From assembly GCF_030056665.1 (NCBI RefSeq), contig NZ_JASHIG010000032.1: a stretch of DNA of 64,000 nucleotides; one strand, written 5' to 3'. Position 1 is the stretch's first letter; each line of letters opens with the position of its first letter. The stretch is from Flectobacillus roseus (lineage in GTDB: Bacteria > Bacteroidota > Bacteroidia > Cytophagales > Spirosomataceae). The notes below the pieces were generated by a model. That model was not told the DNA's origin. It saw only the letters and a program-made list of their open reading frames with translations, and searched no databases. Shown in pieces: positions 55,711 to 61,292 of this stretch. The translations under genes and the position numbers were made by a program.

Positions 55711-55744
55711 AAAAAGCGCAACTAGAATTACTAGTTACGCTTTT
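55711..55744 (-). terminator. terminator of a former tRNA gene
   Basis: AAAAAGCGCAACTAG and CTAGTTACGCTTTT form a stem with one internal mismatch and a 5-nt loop. On the minus strand it comes directly after the tRNA 3'-end-like segment (55745-55760) and finishes in TTTTTTTG, so it has the place and form of that gene's terminator. Confidence 0.65.
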
Positions 55745-55760
55745 GGAGGTCTCGAGCGGA
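55744..55760 (-). other. tRNA 3'-end fragment, likely attachment site of an integrated element
   Basis: The minus strand reads TCCGCTCGAGACCTCCA, which fits the last part of a tRNA: T-stem 3' strand, acceptor 3' strand CGAGACC, discriminator T and an encoded CCA. The rest of the tRNA does not follow to the right. Together with the terminator on the left this looks like the left-over 3' end of a tRNA gene after integration of a mobile element; the regenerated complete tRNA would be at the other end, beyond 64000. From memory, a Bacteroidetes tRNA-Cys ends this way, but the isotype is not certain. Confidence 0.55.
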
Positions 55761-55869
55761 CTCAGACAAAATGCCTCCTTTTATTTGAAAATCAATCTAT
55801 TACAACTGATTAAAAAAGCGTTGGTGTAACAATTCGCAAAAAATACCTATACTATATATATATAGGGTA

Positions 55870-58176
55870 TTACTTACCCATTGTTTGTGATATCGCTATA
55901 TACCTCTGCGACGGATGATTTTCTTGATATAATCTTCTTAGAAGTCCTTCCGCAATCATTTTGGGGAAGATATTATTCAACAGATGTTTTGAAGATTTAC
56001 CAACCTCAATGGAAATTTCTTCAACTGAACGGTAATCTTCACATATTTTTATAATTTCCAAAGAGAGTGTATCGTATGAACTTCTTTTACTTGCTCTTTC
56101 AACATCTACAACTCCTTCTTCGGAACTATCCCGATGTGTACTATTCTCTTCGGAACTATCCCGATGTGTACTATCATCTTCGGAACTATCCCGATGTGTA
56201 CTATCATCTTCGGAACTATCCCAAATTGTACTATCTTCTACTGGATTGTCCCAATTTGTACCATCTTCTACTGGATTATCCCAATTTGTACTATCATCTT
56301 CGGAACTATCCCGTTTTGTACCATCTTCTACCGAACTATCCCGTTTTGTACTATCTTCTACCGAACTATCCCGTTTTGTACTATCTTCTACCGAACTATC
56401 CCGTTTTGTACTATCCCAGTTTATCTTGTTTTCATCTGAACTATCCCGTTCAGTAGCATCTTCAAATGTTTTCAGTTCATTTATTTCTGCTATTTGTTGT
56501 AATTCAATGCTACGCTTATCTTCAGGTAGAAAACTAATACATTCTTCATCAAGAGATATAGAACTCTTATCTTCATCAACAAAAGTGTTATTTAACCTAT
56601 ATGTAGTCCAACGTCTTTTATTTTCTGAAATTAAGTATCCGCTTTTACAAAGTTCTTGTAGCACACGAGTGATATCAGTTTTGTGCATATTAAGCATAAA
56701 CTGAAGTCTAGTGTTAGTAATCTCACCTTCAATATCACAAGTAGCTAGAATAGTGAGCTCATCTCCACCTAAATAGTCAACACCTACACCAAACATATCC
56801 TTTAGCCTTACTAATGTGTCTTCAGGGAGCGTACTCGACATCGGTAGTTCTAATATAATTCTATCCGGTTTTGATTCTATTGAAAGCTGCGGAGTTCTCC
56901 AGTGAGCATAAGACCACCCAGATAAAATCTTATTCACACCACTACCAGCCTTTTCTGCACTACCAACCATCATAAACATTTTCTGTAAATTCAAGTTTCG
57001 GCATTCGCTAAAACCTCCTTCATAGTATTGATGTAATGTGACTAAAAGTGTACCTGGATTAGTGAATTTGAACGTATCTGGACGTTGCTCTATGATAATG
57101 TGGCCCGGAGCAGAGTAATCTGTATGAATTAAAACATTTACTAATGCTTCTCTCAATGCAATATGCGCAGGAGTTTCGTCATTCCTCTGTGTCCCTAATA
57201 GTTGGAATGGTTTGGGTAATCGAGATGCAAGTTTAGGGAGTATTACTTTATAAAATTGGAACAAGTTTGGTTCCCATGAACCATCAGGATAAATTCTGTC
57301 TGTCCATCTTACATCGGGGTCTGAACTTAAAATTTCTCTAAAGTCTGGAAAGAAATTTGGACAACACTCTGGGTCAGTTATACTTGAATAAAGTCCAAAC
57401 ATAAGCATACCTCCTACTGTTGGTCCTTCTACTTTCCTCCGTCTATCTGTACCATAAGCACCTAATTTGACTAAAAATTCTTTATTGTCTAATGATAACC
57501 ATGGATGACCAGGGCGAAGGTTTGCAAATAAAGTACGATATTGTCTAATACTAGCAGCATCAAAATCATCTATTGTGAAGTTTTCTAATATTCTGTTATC
57601 ATAATGATGTGTTGTATCTGCATCAGCTAACATACGACGAACTTCCTCACGAGTACATCGATAATCCCCTTCATAATTTCGCTTGTATGTGTTCTCTATT
57701 GGATTGAGGGTGACATGAATTGGCTTTTCTTGTCTCGATGCTGCACGAATTCTTATAGCTAGAAATTTTTTATCCTTATAATCAATAATTGAAACATCTT
57801 CACTTGATACGATATTAGCGGAGATTCTTTGTTTGTTATTTGCTTGGTCCCAAAAAATTTTTGTCAAAGAATGTATTTTTTCTTCACTAAGTCCAAGAAA
57901 GGATACTTTACCTTTAACTTCCTTAACTCCAAATACAACCACGCCTCCTGAGGTATTGGCAAAAGCAGAGTATGTTTTCCAAAACTCGTCTGGAAAACCT
58001 CCTTCAGCCGATTTATATTCGATTTCTTCAGATTCTCTTTCAGGAAATGAATCCAGAATCTTTACTTGAAATGAATGTTGCACTAGATAATCCTCAATCA
58101 AGTTTTCTATATGTTCATGATCTATTCCCTTCTCTTCAGCATTAAATAGATTATGTTTAAAACCTCGTATTTGCAT
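55870..58176 (-). CDS. AlbA_2/ATPase (Schlafen-like, RecG-like) protein with tandem repeats
   Basis: The 768-residue protein starts (about residues 40-180) with an AlbA_2/Schlafen-type domain: SEEIEYKSAEGG, YSAFANTSGGVVVFGVKEVK. Then come a HATPase_c_4 region (HIALREALVNVLIHTDYSAP, TFKFTNPGTLL, AEKAGSGVNKI) and winged-helix segments (NTRLQFMLNMHKTDITRVLQ and, at the end, SVEEISIEVGKSSKHLLNNI). Between them, residues 586-685, is a ten-fold 10-residue repeat of type DSTKRDSSVE, with K-R, H-R and N-W variants. Proteins of this group are called transcriptional regulators or are found in phage-defence contexts; the role is not proven. It lies at the edge of the integrated element, beside its repressor, a usual place for cargo. 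Confidence 0.75.
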   Translation of the reverse strand: MQIRGFKHNLFNAEEKGIDHEHIENLIEDYLVQHSFQVKILDSFPERESEEIEYKSAEGGFPDEFWKTYSAFANTSGGVVVFGVKEVKGKVSFLGLSEEKIHSLTKIFWDQANNKQRISANIVSSEDVSIIDYKDKKFLAIRIRAASRQEKPIHVTLNPIENTYKRNYEGDYRCTREEVRRMLADADTTHHYDNRILENFTIDDFDAASIRQYRTLFANLRPGHPWLSLDNKEFLVKLGAYGTDRRRKVEGPTVGGMLMFGLYSSITDPECCPNFFPDFREILSSDPDVRWTDRIYPDGSWEPNLFQFYKVILPKLASRLPKPFQLLGTQRNDETPAHIALREALVNVLIHTDYSAPGHIIIEQRPDTFKFTNPGTLLVTLHQYYEGGFSECRNLNLQKMFMMVGSAEKAGSGVNKILSGWSYAHWRTPQLSIESKPDRIILELPMSSTLPEDTLVRLKDMFGVGVDYLGGDELTILATCDIEGEITNTRLQFMLNMHKTDITRVLQELCKSGYLISENKRRWTTYRLNNTFVDEDKSSISLDEECISFLPEDKRSIELQQIAEINELKTFEDATERDSSDENKINWDSTKRDSSVEDSTKRDSSVEDSTKRDSSVEDGTKRDSSEDDSTNWDNPVEDGTNWDNPVEDSTIWDSSEDDSTHRDSSEDDSTHRDSSEENSTHRDSSEEGVVDVERASKRSSYDTLSLEIIKICEDYRSVEEISIEVGKSSKHLLNNIFPKMIAEGLLRRLYQENHPSQRYIAISQTMGK
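56121..56420 (-). repeat. ten tandem 30-bp in-frame repeats
   Basis: Units of exactly 30 bp are repeated about ten times inside the AlbA_2 gene, with neighbouring units identical or nearly so (three consecutive near-identical units at 56331-56420). There are no spacers. Because 30 is divisible by three, gain or loss of units would keep the frame and change only the length of the Asp/Ser-rich linker. Confidence 0.9.
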
Positions 58177-58191
58177 ATAGTTAGTACTTTA

Positions 58192-58713
58192 TCAATTTCC
58201 TCCTGTTAGACACTCTGCATAGCGCATGATTTTAAAACTACCTTCTTTAGAAATCTTCTTGTCAACCACATATAATTTGATGACTTTAAGTTCAAATATT
58301 GATAGTGTTATAAACTGATATGCAGACAAAGAAGCTGTTGACTTATATAAATATTTCGGACCTTCACCTGAATTAGCCTCAATGCTAATCTCTTCTTCTT
58401 CTAAATCTATAGTTTTTCCCTCCAGATATATGTTAACACCCTTGGCAGAATCAAAATTTCCATCGGATGTCACTTTTAATGAAACTAGGTATGTCGTATC
58501 TTTTGATACAGAAGTAGCTAATCTAACTCCTTCCACTTCTGGAGACATATAAAGCGTTCTACCATCCTCGGAAGGAGAACCTTTTATAATTTCCTTGCAA
58601 TAATCAATTTTTTCTTGTGTGGTTTGTTTCCCTTTGGGTGTTGAAGCTTTCTTTACTTGAGCAAAACAATAAGTAGATAAGATGCAAAAAATAATTGATA
58701 AATATAATTTCAT
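58192..58713 (-). CDS. exported protein of unknown function
   Basis: A 173-residue protein with a clear signal peptide (MKLYLSIIFCILSTYCFA) and a beta-rich mature part containing KITTQEKIDYC-like charged residues and three Cys in total after cleavage. No family is recognised. It is 15 nt upstream of the AlbA_2 gene on the same strand, so the two may be co-transcribed as cargo of the element. Confidence 0.6.
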   Translation of the reverse strand: MKLYLSIIFCILSTYCFAQVKKASTPKGKQTTQEKIDYCKEIIKGSPSEDGRTLYMSPEVEGVRLATSVSKDTTYLVSLKVTSDGNFDSAKGVNIYLEGKTIDLEEEEISIEANSGEGPKYLYKSTASLSAYQFITLSIFELKVIKLYVVDKKISKEGSFKIMRYAECLTGGN

Positions 58714-58779
58714 TTGTATAGGGTGAGTTTTATTAATTTAATGAATTCAAAGACAATAACAGTGTGTGATACAGGCTTT

Positions 58780-59148
58780 CTAATGTGTTGTTTTATCGGG
58801 AATAGTCGCAGGAGACTGCTCCCTGATGCGCTGGTCTTTCTTCTCTAAGGTATCTTCTAATAATTTGTTATGTTTTTCCAAAAGCTCCATGTATTTCGAC
58901 ATTAAACTTAGGTCTGGTGCAGGCTCATGAATAGGTTCAGCTTTTTCTTTCTTTTCTCCAACTCCTCTCAATAACCATTCTATACTACAATTATATGTGT
59001 CACAAATCTTTAGCGCAAGGTCAGTTGTTAAACTAACCTTACCTTGCTCTATAGCTGATATATTTGATGAAGTAACTCCTAAGGATGCTCCAAATTCAGC
59101 CTGAGTCATTTTGCCTCGAATTTCTTTAACACGACTTGGAATAGACAT
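58780..59148 (-). CDS. XRE-family repressor
   Basis: A 122-residue protein with a Cro/CI-type HTH at residues 5-62 (MTQAEFGASLGVTSSNISAI, EQGKVSLTTDLALKICDTY) and a coiled-coil tail (LMSKYMELLEKHNKLLEDTL) likely used for dimerisation. It is divergent from the small genes starting at 59359, across 210 nt that contain repeated TTAATAATCG half-sites, the layout of a prophage or integrative-element immunity repressor. Confidence 0.85.
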   Translation of the reverse strand: MSIPSRVKEIRGKMTQAEFGASLGVTSSNISAIEQGKVSLTTDLALKICDTYNCSIEWLLRGVGEKKEKAEPIHEPAPDLSLMSKYMELLEKHNKLLEDTLEKKDQRIREQSPATIPDKTTH

Positions 59149-59203
59149 TTTTGTTAATTTTTATTTAGACCAAATAGGAATAAATATTTATACAGCAAAA
59201 TAA

Positions 59204-59273
59204 TTTGATTATTAATTGGAAAATCAATTAATAATCGTTTATTTTGATTCATAATTCGATTAATAATCGAATT
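59204..59273. promoter_or_regulatory. probable operator array of the XRE repressor
   Basis: A perfect 21-nt palindrome AATTCGATTA-A-TAATCGAATT (59253-59273) and two or three additional half-sites of the type TTAATAATC (59204-59218 on the minus strand, 59225-59237 on the plus strand) lie between the divergent repressor and early genes. Repeated sites of one consensus are expected for a lambda-like switch. Confidence 0.65.
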
Positions 59274-59358
59274 GAGTTTATAATTAAAATTATAATTACA
59301 ATTATAACTCAAAATATCCAGTCTCAGTAAAAAAAAGTATATATAGTTTATAGGTGTT

Positions 59359-59634
59359 ATGAATGGATATATAGGTAAACAAGCAAAAAAAATAAGAAGC
59401 GAAACAATCAAGTCTCTTCTTGCTGAGGTTAGGATTTCTCGAAAATGGAAGAAAGCCTTTGCGGAAAAATTTCCAGAATTTAACTCTATCGAAGGAAGTA
59501 GTATTCTAAGTGCTGGTGCTGGAGGAAGGTCACATGACCCCCGTTTGCTCGAATGTTCTGAAGAATTTGTCAAGTGGGTAAAAGAAACAAAACCAGAGTG
59601 GTATGTTGAAGCTTTAAATAAATCCAATGAGTAA
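59359..59634 (+). CDS. small protein of unknown function, first early gene
   Basis: A 91-residue basic protein (IGKQAKKIRSETIKSLLAEV, SRKWKKAFAEKFPEF) with no recognised family; the style is that of small phage or plasmid early proteins. It is the first gene rightward of the repressor operator. Its end overlaps the start of a 54-codon frame (59627) by the ATGAGTAA arrangement, a sign of translational coupling. A long minus-strand frame over the same DNA is low complexity and judged false. Confidence 0.6.
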   Translation: MNGYIGKQAKKIRSETIKSLLAEVRISRKWKKAFAEKFPEFNSIEGSSILSAGAGGRSHDPRLLECSEEFVKWVKETKPEWYVEALNKSNE

Positions 59635-59791
59635 GAGTAAATCATCTAACTTTATCCTTATCGAGTGCGACTCGAAAGGAGAGCCAAAGTCTCTACAGAG
59701 CTATGGCGTAGAAAATGTAACTCAGGTATTTCAAACCTTACTAAACACAGTTGTAGAGCCATGTCAGCAACGTTGCCAGAAGAACAATTAA
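59627..59791 (+). CDS. 54-residue hypothetical protein overlapping both neighbours
   Basis: ATG at 59627 overlaps the stop of the preceding gene, and the frame reads MSKSKSSNFILIECDSKGEP and on to a Cys-containing end (EPCQQRCQKNN). It ends 31 nt inside the following HTH gene. The four-base start/stop overlap supports real translation, but no homology is recognised. Confidence 0.45.
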   Translation: MSKSKSSNFILIECDSKGEPKSLQSYGVENVTQVFQTLLNTVVEPCQQRCQKNN

Positions 59792-60033
59792 GCCAAATAG
59801 CTATACTAATTAAGCAAAATCAAGCTTTGATTTTAAAAAATCAAGATAGTTGGCTTAGTGATGAAGGTGTAGCAAAGCGTTTTGGGGTATCTGTAAGCCT
59901 CATAACCAAATGGCGTAAACAGTTTGGTTTACCATTTAGCCAAATTGGAGAGGTACGCAGATACTCCACCAAAGAGGTAGACGATTGGTTTAAGGGATTT
60001 TCTCCTCAACGAATCCTTAGTCGAGCCTCATAA
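59761..60033 (+). CDS. excisionase-like HTH protein
   Basis: The frame is open from 59665, but ATG at 59761 gives a sensible N-terminus (MSATLPEEQLSQIAILIKQN) and 90 residues. The end is a MerR/Xis-type helix-turn-helix: DSWLSDEGVAKRFGVSVSLI, TKWRKQFGLPFSQIGEVRRY, STKEVDDWFK. Proteins of this type in integrated elements direct excision or act as activators. Its stop codon overlaps the ATG of a 21-codon membrane peptide (TAATG). Confidence 0.75.
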   Translation: MSATLPEEQLSQIAILIKQNQALILKNQDSWLSDEGVAKRFGVSVSLITKWRKQFGLPFSQIGEVRRYSTKEVDDWFKGFSPQRILSRAS

Positions 60034-60098
60034 TGAAAGTAATTATCATCCTTACTATCGCCCTTCTTGTTCTCATCGGGTTCAAGAAGGGAAAATAG
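60033..60098 (+). CDS. 21-residue membrane peptide
   Basis: ATG shares its A with the stop codon of the HTH gene (TAATG), which strongly favours coupled translation. The peptide MKVIIILTIALLVLIGFKKG is one hydrophobic helix with a basic end. In length and composition it resembles the toxic Ibs-type peptides of type I toxin-antitoxin systems, as I recall them, but it could equally be a harmless small membrane protein. It ends 10 nt before structured RNA copy A. Confidence 0.5.
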   Translation: MKVIIILTIALLVLIGFKKGK

Positions 60099-60107
60099 GT
60101 AATAATA

Positions 60108-60259
60108 GCCCCATGGTGTATGGCACGCCCGTTGTATAAGCCCGGCGGGAGGTCTGAGGGTCGTACCTCGGTGGGGCACAATAGCCGTCCCAGAGCTATT
60201 CAACTTCTCATTATGGTGTCCTCTGCATTCCAGGGGACGGACTTTGTCCTCTGGACCAT
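60108..60259 (+). ncRNA. structured RNA element, copy A (family not recognised)
   Basis: A GC-rich block in AT-rich DNA that folds as: P1 GCCCCAT (60108-60114) with GTGGGGC (60171-60177); P2 CCCG (60128-60131) with CGGG (60146-60149); P3 GAGGT (60149-60153) with ACCTC (60165-60169); P4 AATAGC (60180-60185) with GCTATT (60195-60200); an outer stem ATGGT (60213-60217) with ACCAT (60255-60259) enclosing P5 GTCCTCTG (60218-60225)/CAGGGGAC (60231-60238) and P6 GGAC/GTCC. A 64-nt core (from about 60116 to 60179) is identical to copy B. U-G pairs in P1 and P5 exist only on the plus strand, which fixes the RNA strand. Confidence 0.7.
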
Positions 60260-60274
60260 ATAAAATCTAATAAA

Positions 60275-60355
60275 ATGGAAGGTTTAATTTTTTTAGGAAT
60301 GATGTACTTAGTAGTAAAGATTATGTTAGAAATCGATAAAATAGATGATGATTAA
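60275..60355 (+). CDS. 26-residue membrane peptide
   Basis: A short frame starting 15 nt after RNA copy A: MEGLIFLGMMYLVVKIMLEI and a charged end (DKIDDD). It is preceded by TCTAATAAA, an AT-rich start context usual in Bacteroidetes. Predicted single hydrophobic helix. Too short for homology; supported by position between two copies of the RNA element and by the similar peptides around it. Confidence 0.4.
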   Translation: MEGLIFLGMMYLVVKIMLEIDKIDDD

Positions 60356-60429
60356 TACTGTTTCATAAGACATTGAATGTTTAATTGATTATTTATTTAG
60401 CAAGTAAAACACATCAATATTCATTCGAT

Positions 60430-60461
60430 TTGACAAGACTATCCTAGTTGTAGCTTGTCAA
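60430..60461 (+). repeat. stem-loop preceding RNA copy B
   Basis: TTGACAAG (60430-60437) and CTTGTCAA (60454-60461) form an 8-bp perfect stem directly before copy B. Copy A has no equivalent, so this may be a promoter-proximal or terminator hairpin of the 26-residue peptide transcript. The GTCAATAG end recurs at 60611. Confidence 0.45.
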
Positions 60462-60463
60462 TA

Positions 60464-60596
60464 GCCCTGTAGTGTATGGCACGCCCGTTGTATAAGCCCG
60501 GCGGGAGGTCTGAGGGTCGTACCTCGGTGGGGCACCAATAGGTGTAGAACTATTTAATTACAGTGTCCCCTGCGTTTCAGGGGACGGACTCTGTCC
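60464..60596 (+). ncRNA. structured RNA element, copy B (family not recognised)
   Basis: The same fold as copy A: P1 GCCCTGT (60464-60470) with GTGGGGC (60527-60533), all seven pairs kept by G-U exchanges; identical P2-P3 core; P4 AATAG (60537-60541) with CTATT (60550-60554) although the loop differs entirely; P5 GTCCCCTG (60565-60572) with CAGGGGAC (60578-60585), where the U-G of copy A is now C-G; P6 GGAC (60586-60589) with GTCC (60593-60596). Stems are kept while single-stranded parts drift, the sign of selection for RNA structure. Confidence 0.7.
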
Positions 60597-60628
60597 TCTA
60601 CCTAAAGAACGTCAATAGGTTTTCTTGG

Positions 60629-60657
60629 TGTTGCCCCCTGTTTTCAGGGGGATAACC
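60629..60657 (+). ncRNA. partial third copy of the RNA element (P5-like hairpin)
   Basis: CCCCCTG (60634-60640), TTTT, CAGGGGG (60645-60651) reproduces the P5 hairpin of copies A and B, preceded by GGTGTT as they are by GGTGTC or AGTGTC, and closed by GGT/ACC. The rest of the element is missing. It lies 25 nt upstream of the 54-residue membrane protein gene. Confidence 0.5.
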
Positions 60658-60681
60658 TTAGTAAATCTTAAATTCTACCAA

Positions 60682-60846
60682 ATGAAAAAGATACTAAGAA
60701 TCAGTTGGTTGGCATGGAAAAACGGTGCTCTTCCAACAGTTTTTAAAGATGTGCTATTGGCTGGGTTTATTCTAGCTGGAGTACAAATGACGGATGGAGC
60801 TTTGGGGCTATTTATTAGAATATTTATTGAAATGGTACTAGATTAA
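60682..60846 (+). CDS. 54-residue membrane protein
   Basis: ATG at 60682 (the frame opens at 60625) gives MKKILRISWLAWKNGALPTV, then a hydrophobic helix with small residues (VLLAGFILAGVQMTDGALGL) and an amphipathic end (FIRIFIEMVLD). No family is recognised; it is similar in style to the two peptides upstream. It follows the partial RNA copy and precedes a phage-type gene by 6 nt. Confidence 0.55.
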   Translation: MKKILRISWLAWKNGALPTVFKDVLLAGFILAGVQMTDGALGLFIRIFIEMVLD

Positions 60847-60852
60847 AACCTT

Positions 60853-61068
60853 ATGCAAAAGCCATCTATTGGGAGAATAGTGATATATCATTTGGCTCCC
60901 TTGTTGCAAAAAAAGCCCGCAATAGTAACCAGTGTTATTTCGGATTCTGTGATTAACATTGCTATCCTATGCGAAGAAGAACAAGGCATATTATGCCGAT
61001 TTGGGGTATTACACAAAGATCACCCCGATGCTGAAGGAATATACTGGGACTGGCCAGAAAGATCATAA
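60853..61068 (+). CDS. phage-type small protein of unknown function
   Basis: A 71-residue protein with beta-rich sequence beginning KPSIGRIVIYHLAP and ending DHPDAEGIYWDWPERS. Proteins beginning with the xPSIGRIVxY pattern and having this small SH3/KOW-like barrel length are frequent in prophages and are of unknown function. It is 6 nt after the 54-residue membrane protein gene, so they are co-transcribed. Confidence 0.6.
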   Translation: MQKPSIGRIVIYHLAPLLQKKPAIVTSVISDSVINIAILCEEEQGILCRFGVLHKDHPDAEGIYWDWPERS

Positions 61069-61116
61069 TTATAATACTCCACTTTATGGAGGTATTGGTG
61101 TGTTAGTGTTTTCGAC

Positions 61117-61140
61117 TTAAGCCGATGGTATTCGGCTTAA
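61117..61140 (+). terminator. hairpin between the small genes and tRNA-Phe
   Basis: TTAAGCCGA (61117-61125) and TCGGCTTAA (61132-61140) form a 9-bp perfect stem ending 3 nt before the tRNA. A weaker hairpin (AATACTCC/GGAGGTATT, 61073-61096) precedes it. These may end the upstream mRNA or guide tRNA processing. Confidence 0.5.
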
Positions 61141-61143
61141 TCT

Positions 61144-61216
61144 GCGGATGTAGCTCAGTTGGTAGAGCGTCGGACTGAAAATCCGGAGGTCACAGGTTCG
61201 AATCCTGTTGTTCGCA
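61144..61216 (+). tRNA. tRNA-Phe (anticodon GAA)
   Basis: A 73-nt cloverleaf: acceptor GCGGATG with TGTTCGC (three G-U pairs, weaker than usual), D arm TAGCTCAGTTGGTAGAGC, anticodon loop CTGAAAA, T arm ACAGGTTCGAATCCTGT and A discriminator. CCA is not encoded. It lies inside the integrated element, between small phage-type genes and a winged-helix protein gene. Confidence 0.88.
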
Positions 61217-61292
61217 CAGGGTAGGCAAATAGCTTACAAATAGAGCGAAAGGAGTAGTGCCCGAGTAGCTCACTTTTAAACCTTGAGAGTAT

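Larger units (their letters stand above)
54526..55869. other. 1.3-kb intergenic region between the core genome and an integrated element
   Basis: No convincing gene is seen. It holds the actA promoter (54665-54696), AT-rich DNA, a possible 34-codon frame at 55112-55216 (basic, no recognised family, probably a decayed fragment), the 355-bp palindrome at 55289-55643, a terminator at 55711-55744 and a tRNA 3'-end-like segment at 55745-55760. The act operon starts on its left; a gene of unlike character begins on its right. Confidence 0.6.

Noticed and set aside
56121..56420. CRISPR array (30-bp periodic repeats)
   Set aside because: Units follow each other without spacers, lie in frame inside a coding sequence, and encode a regular 10-residue repeat.
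56067..56704. Three overlapping plus-strand frames (129, 101 and 152 codons)
   Set aside because: They are antisense to the repeat-coding part of the AlbA_2 gene; the 30-bp repeat leaves all frames open and gives low-complexity Tyr/Pro or Ser/Phe strings.
59154..59645. Minus-strand 163-codon frame upstream of the XRE gene
   Set aside because: It covers the operator region and the plus-strand early gene, and its end is low-complexity Asn/Tyr/Ile from AT-rich palindromes.
60006..60203. Minus-strand 65-codon frame across RNA copy A
   Set aside because: It runs antisense through the HTH gene end and structured RNA; wobble pairing shows that the plus strand is the functional one.
60105..60600. 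attC (integron cassette) sites as an explanation of the repeated hairpin element
   Set aside because: No RYYYAAC/GTTRRRY core pair at the ends, the folds are multi-branched, and no integron integrase or cassette genes are seen.
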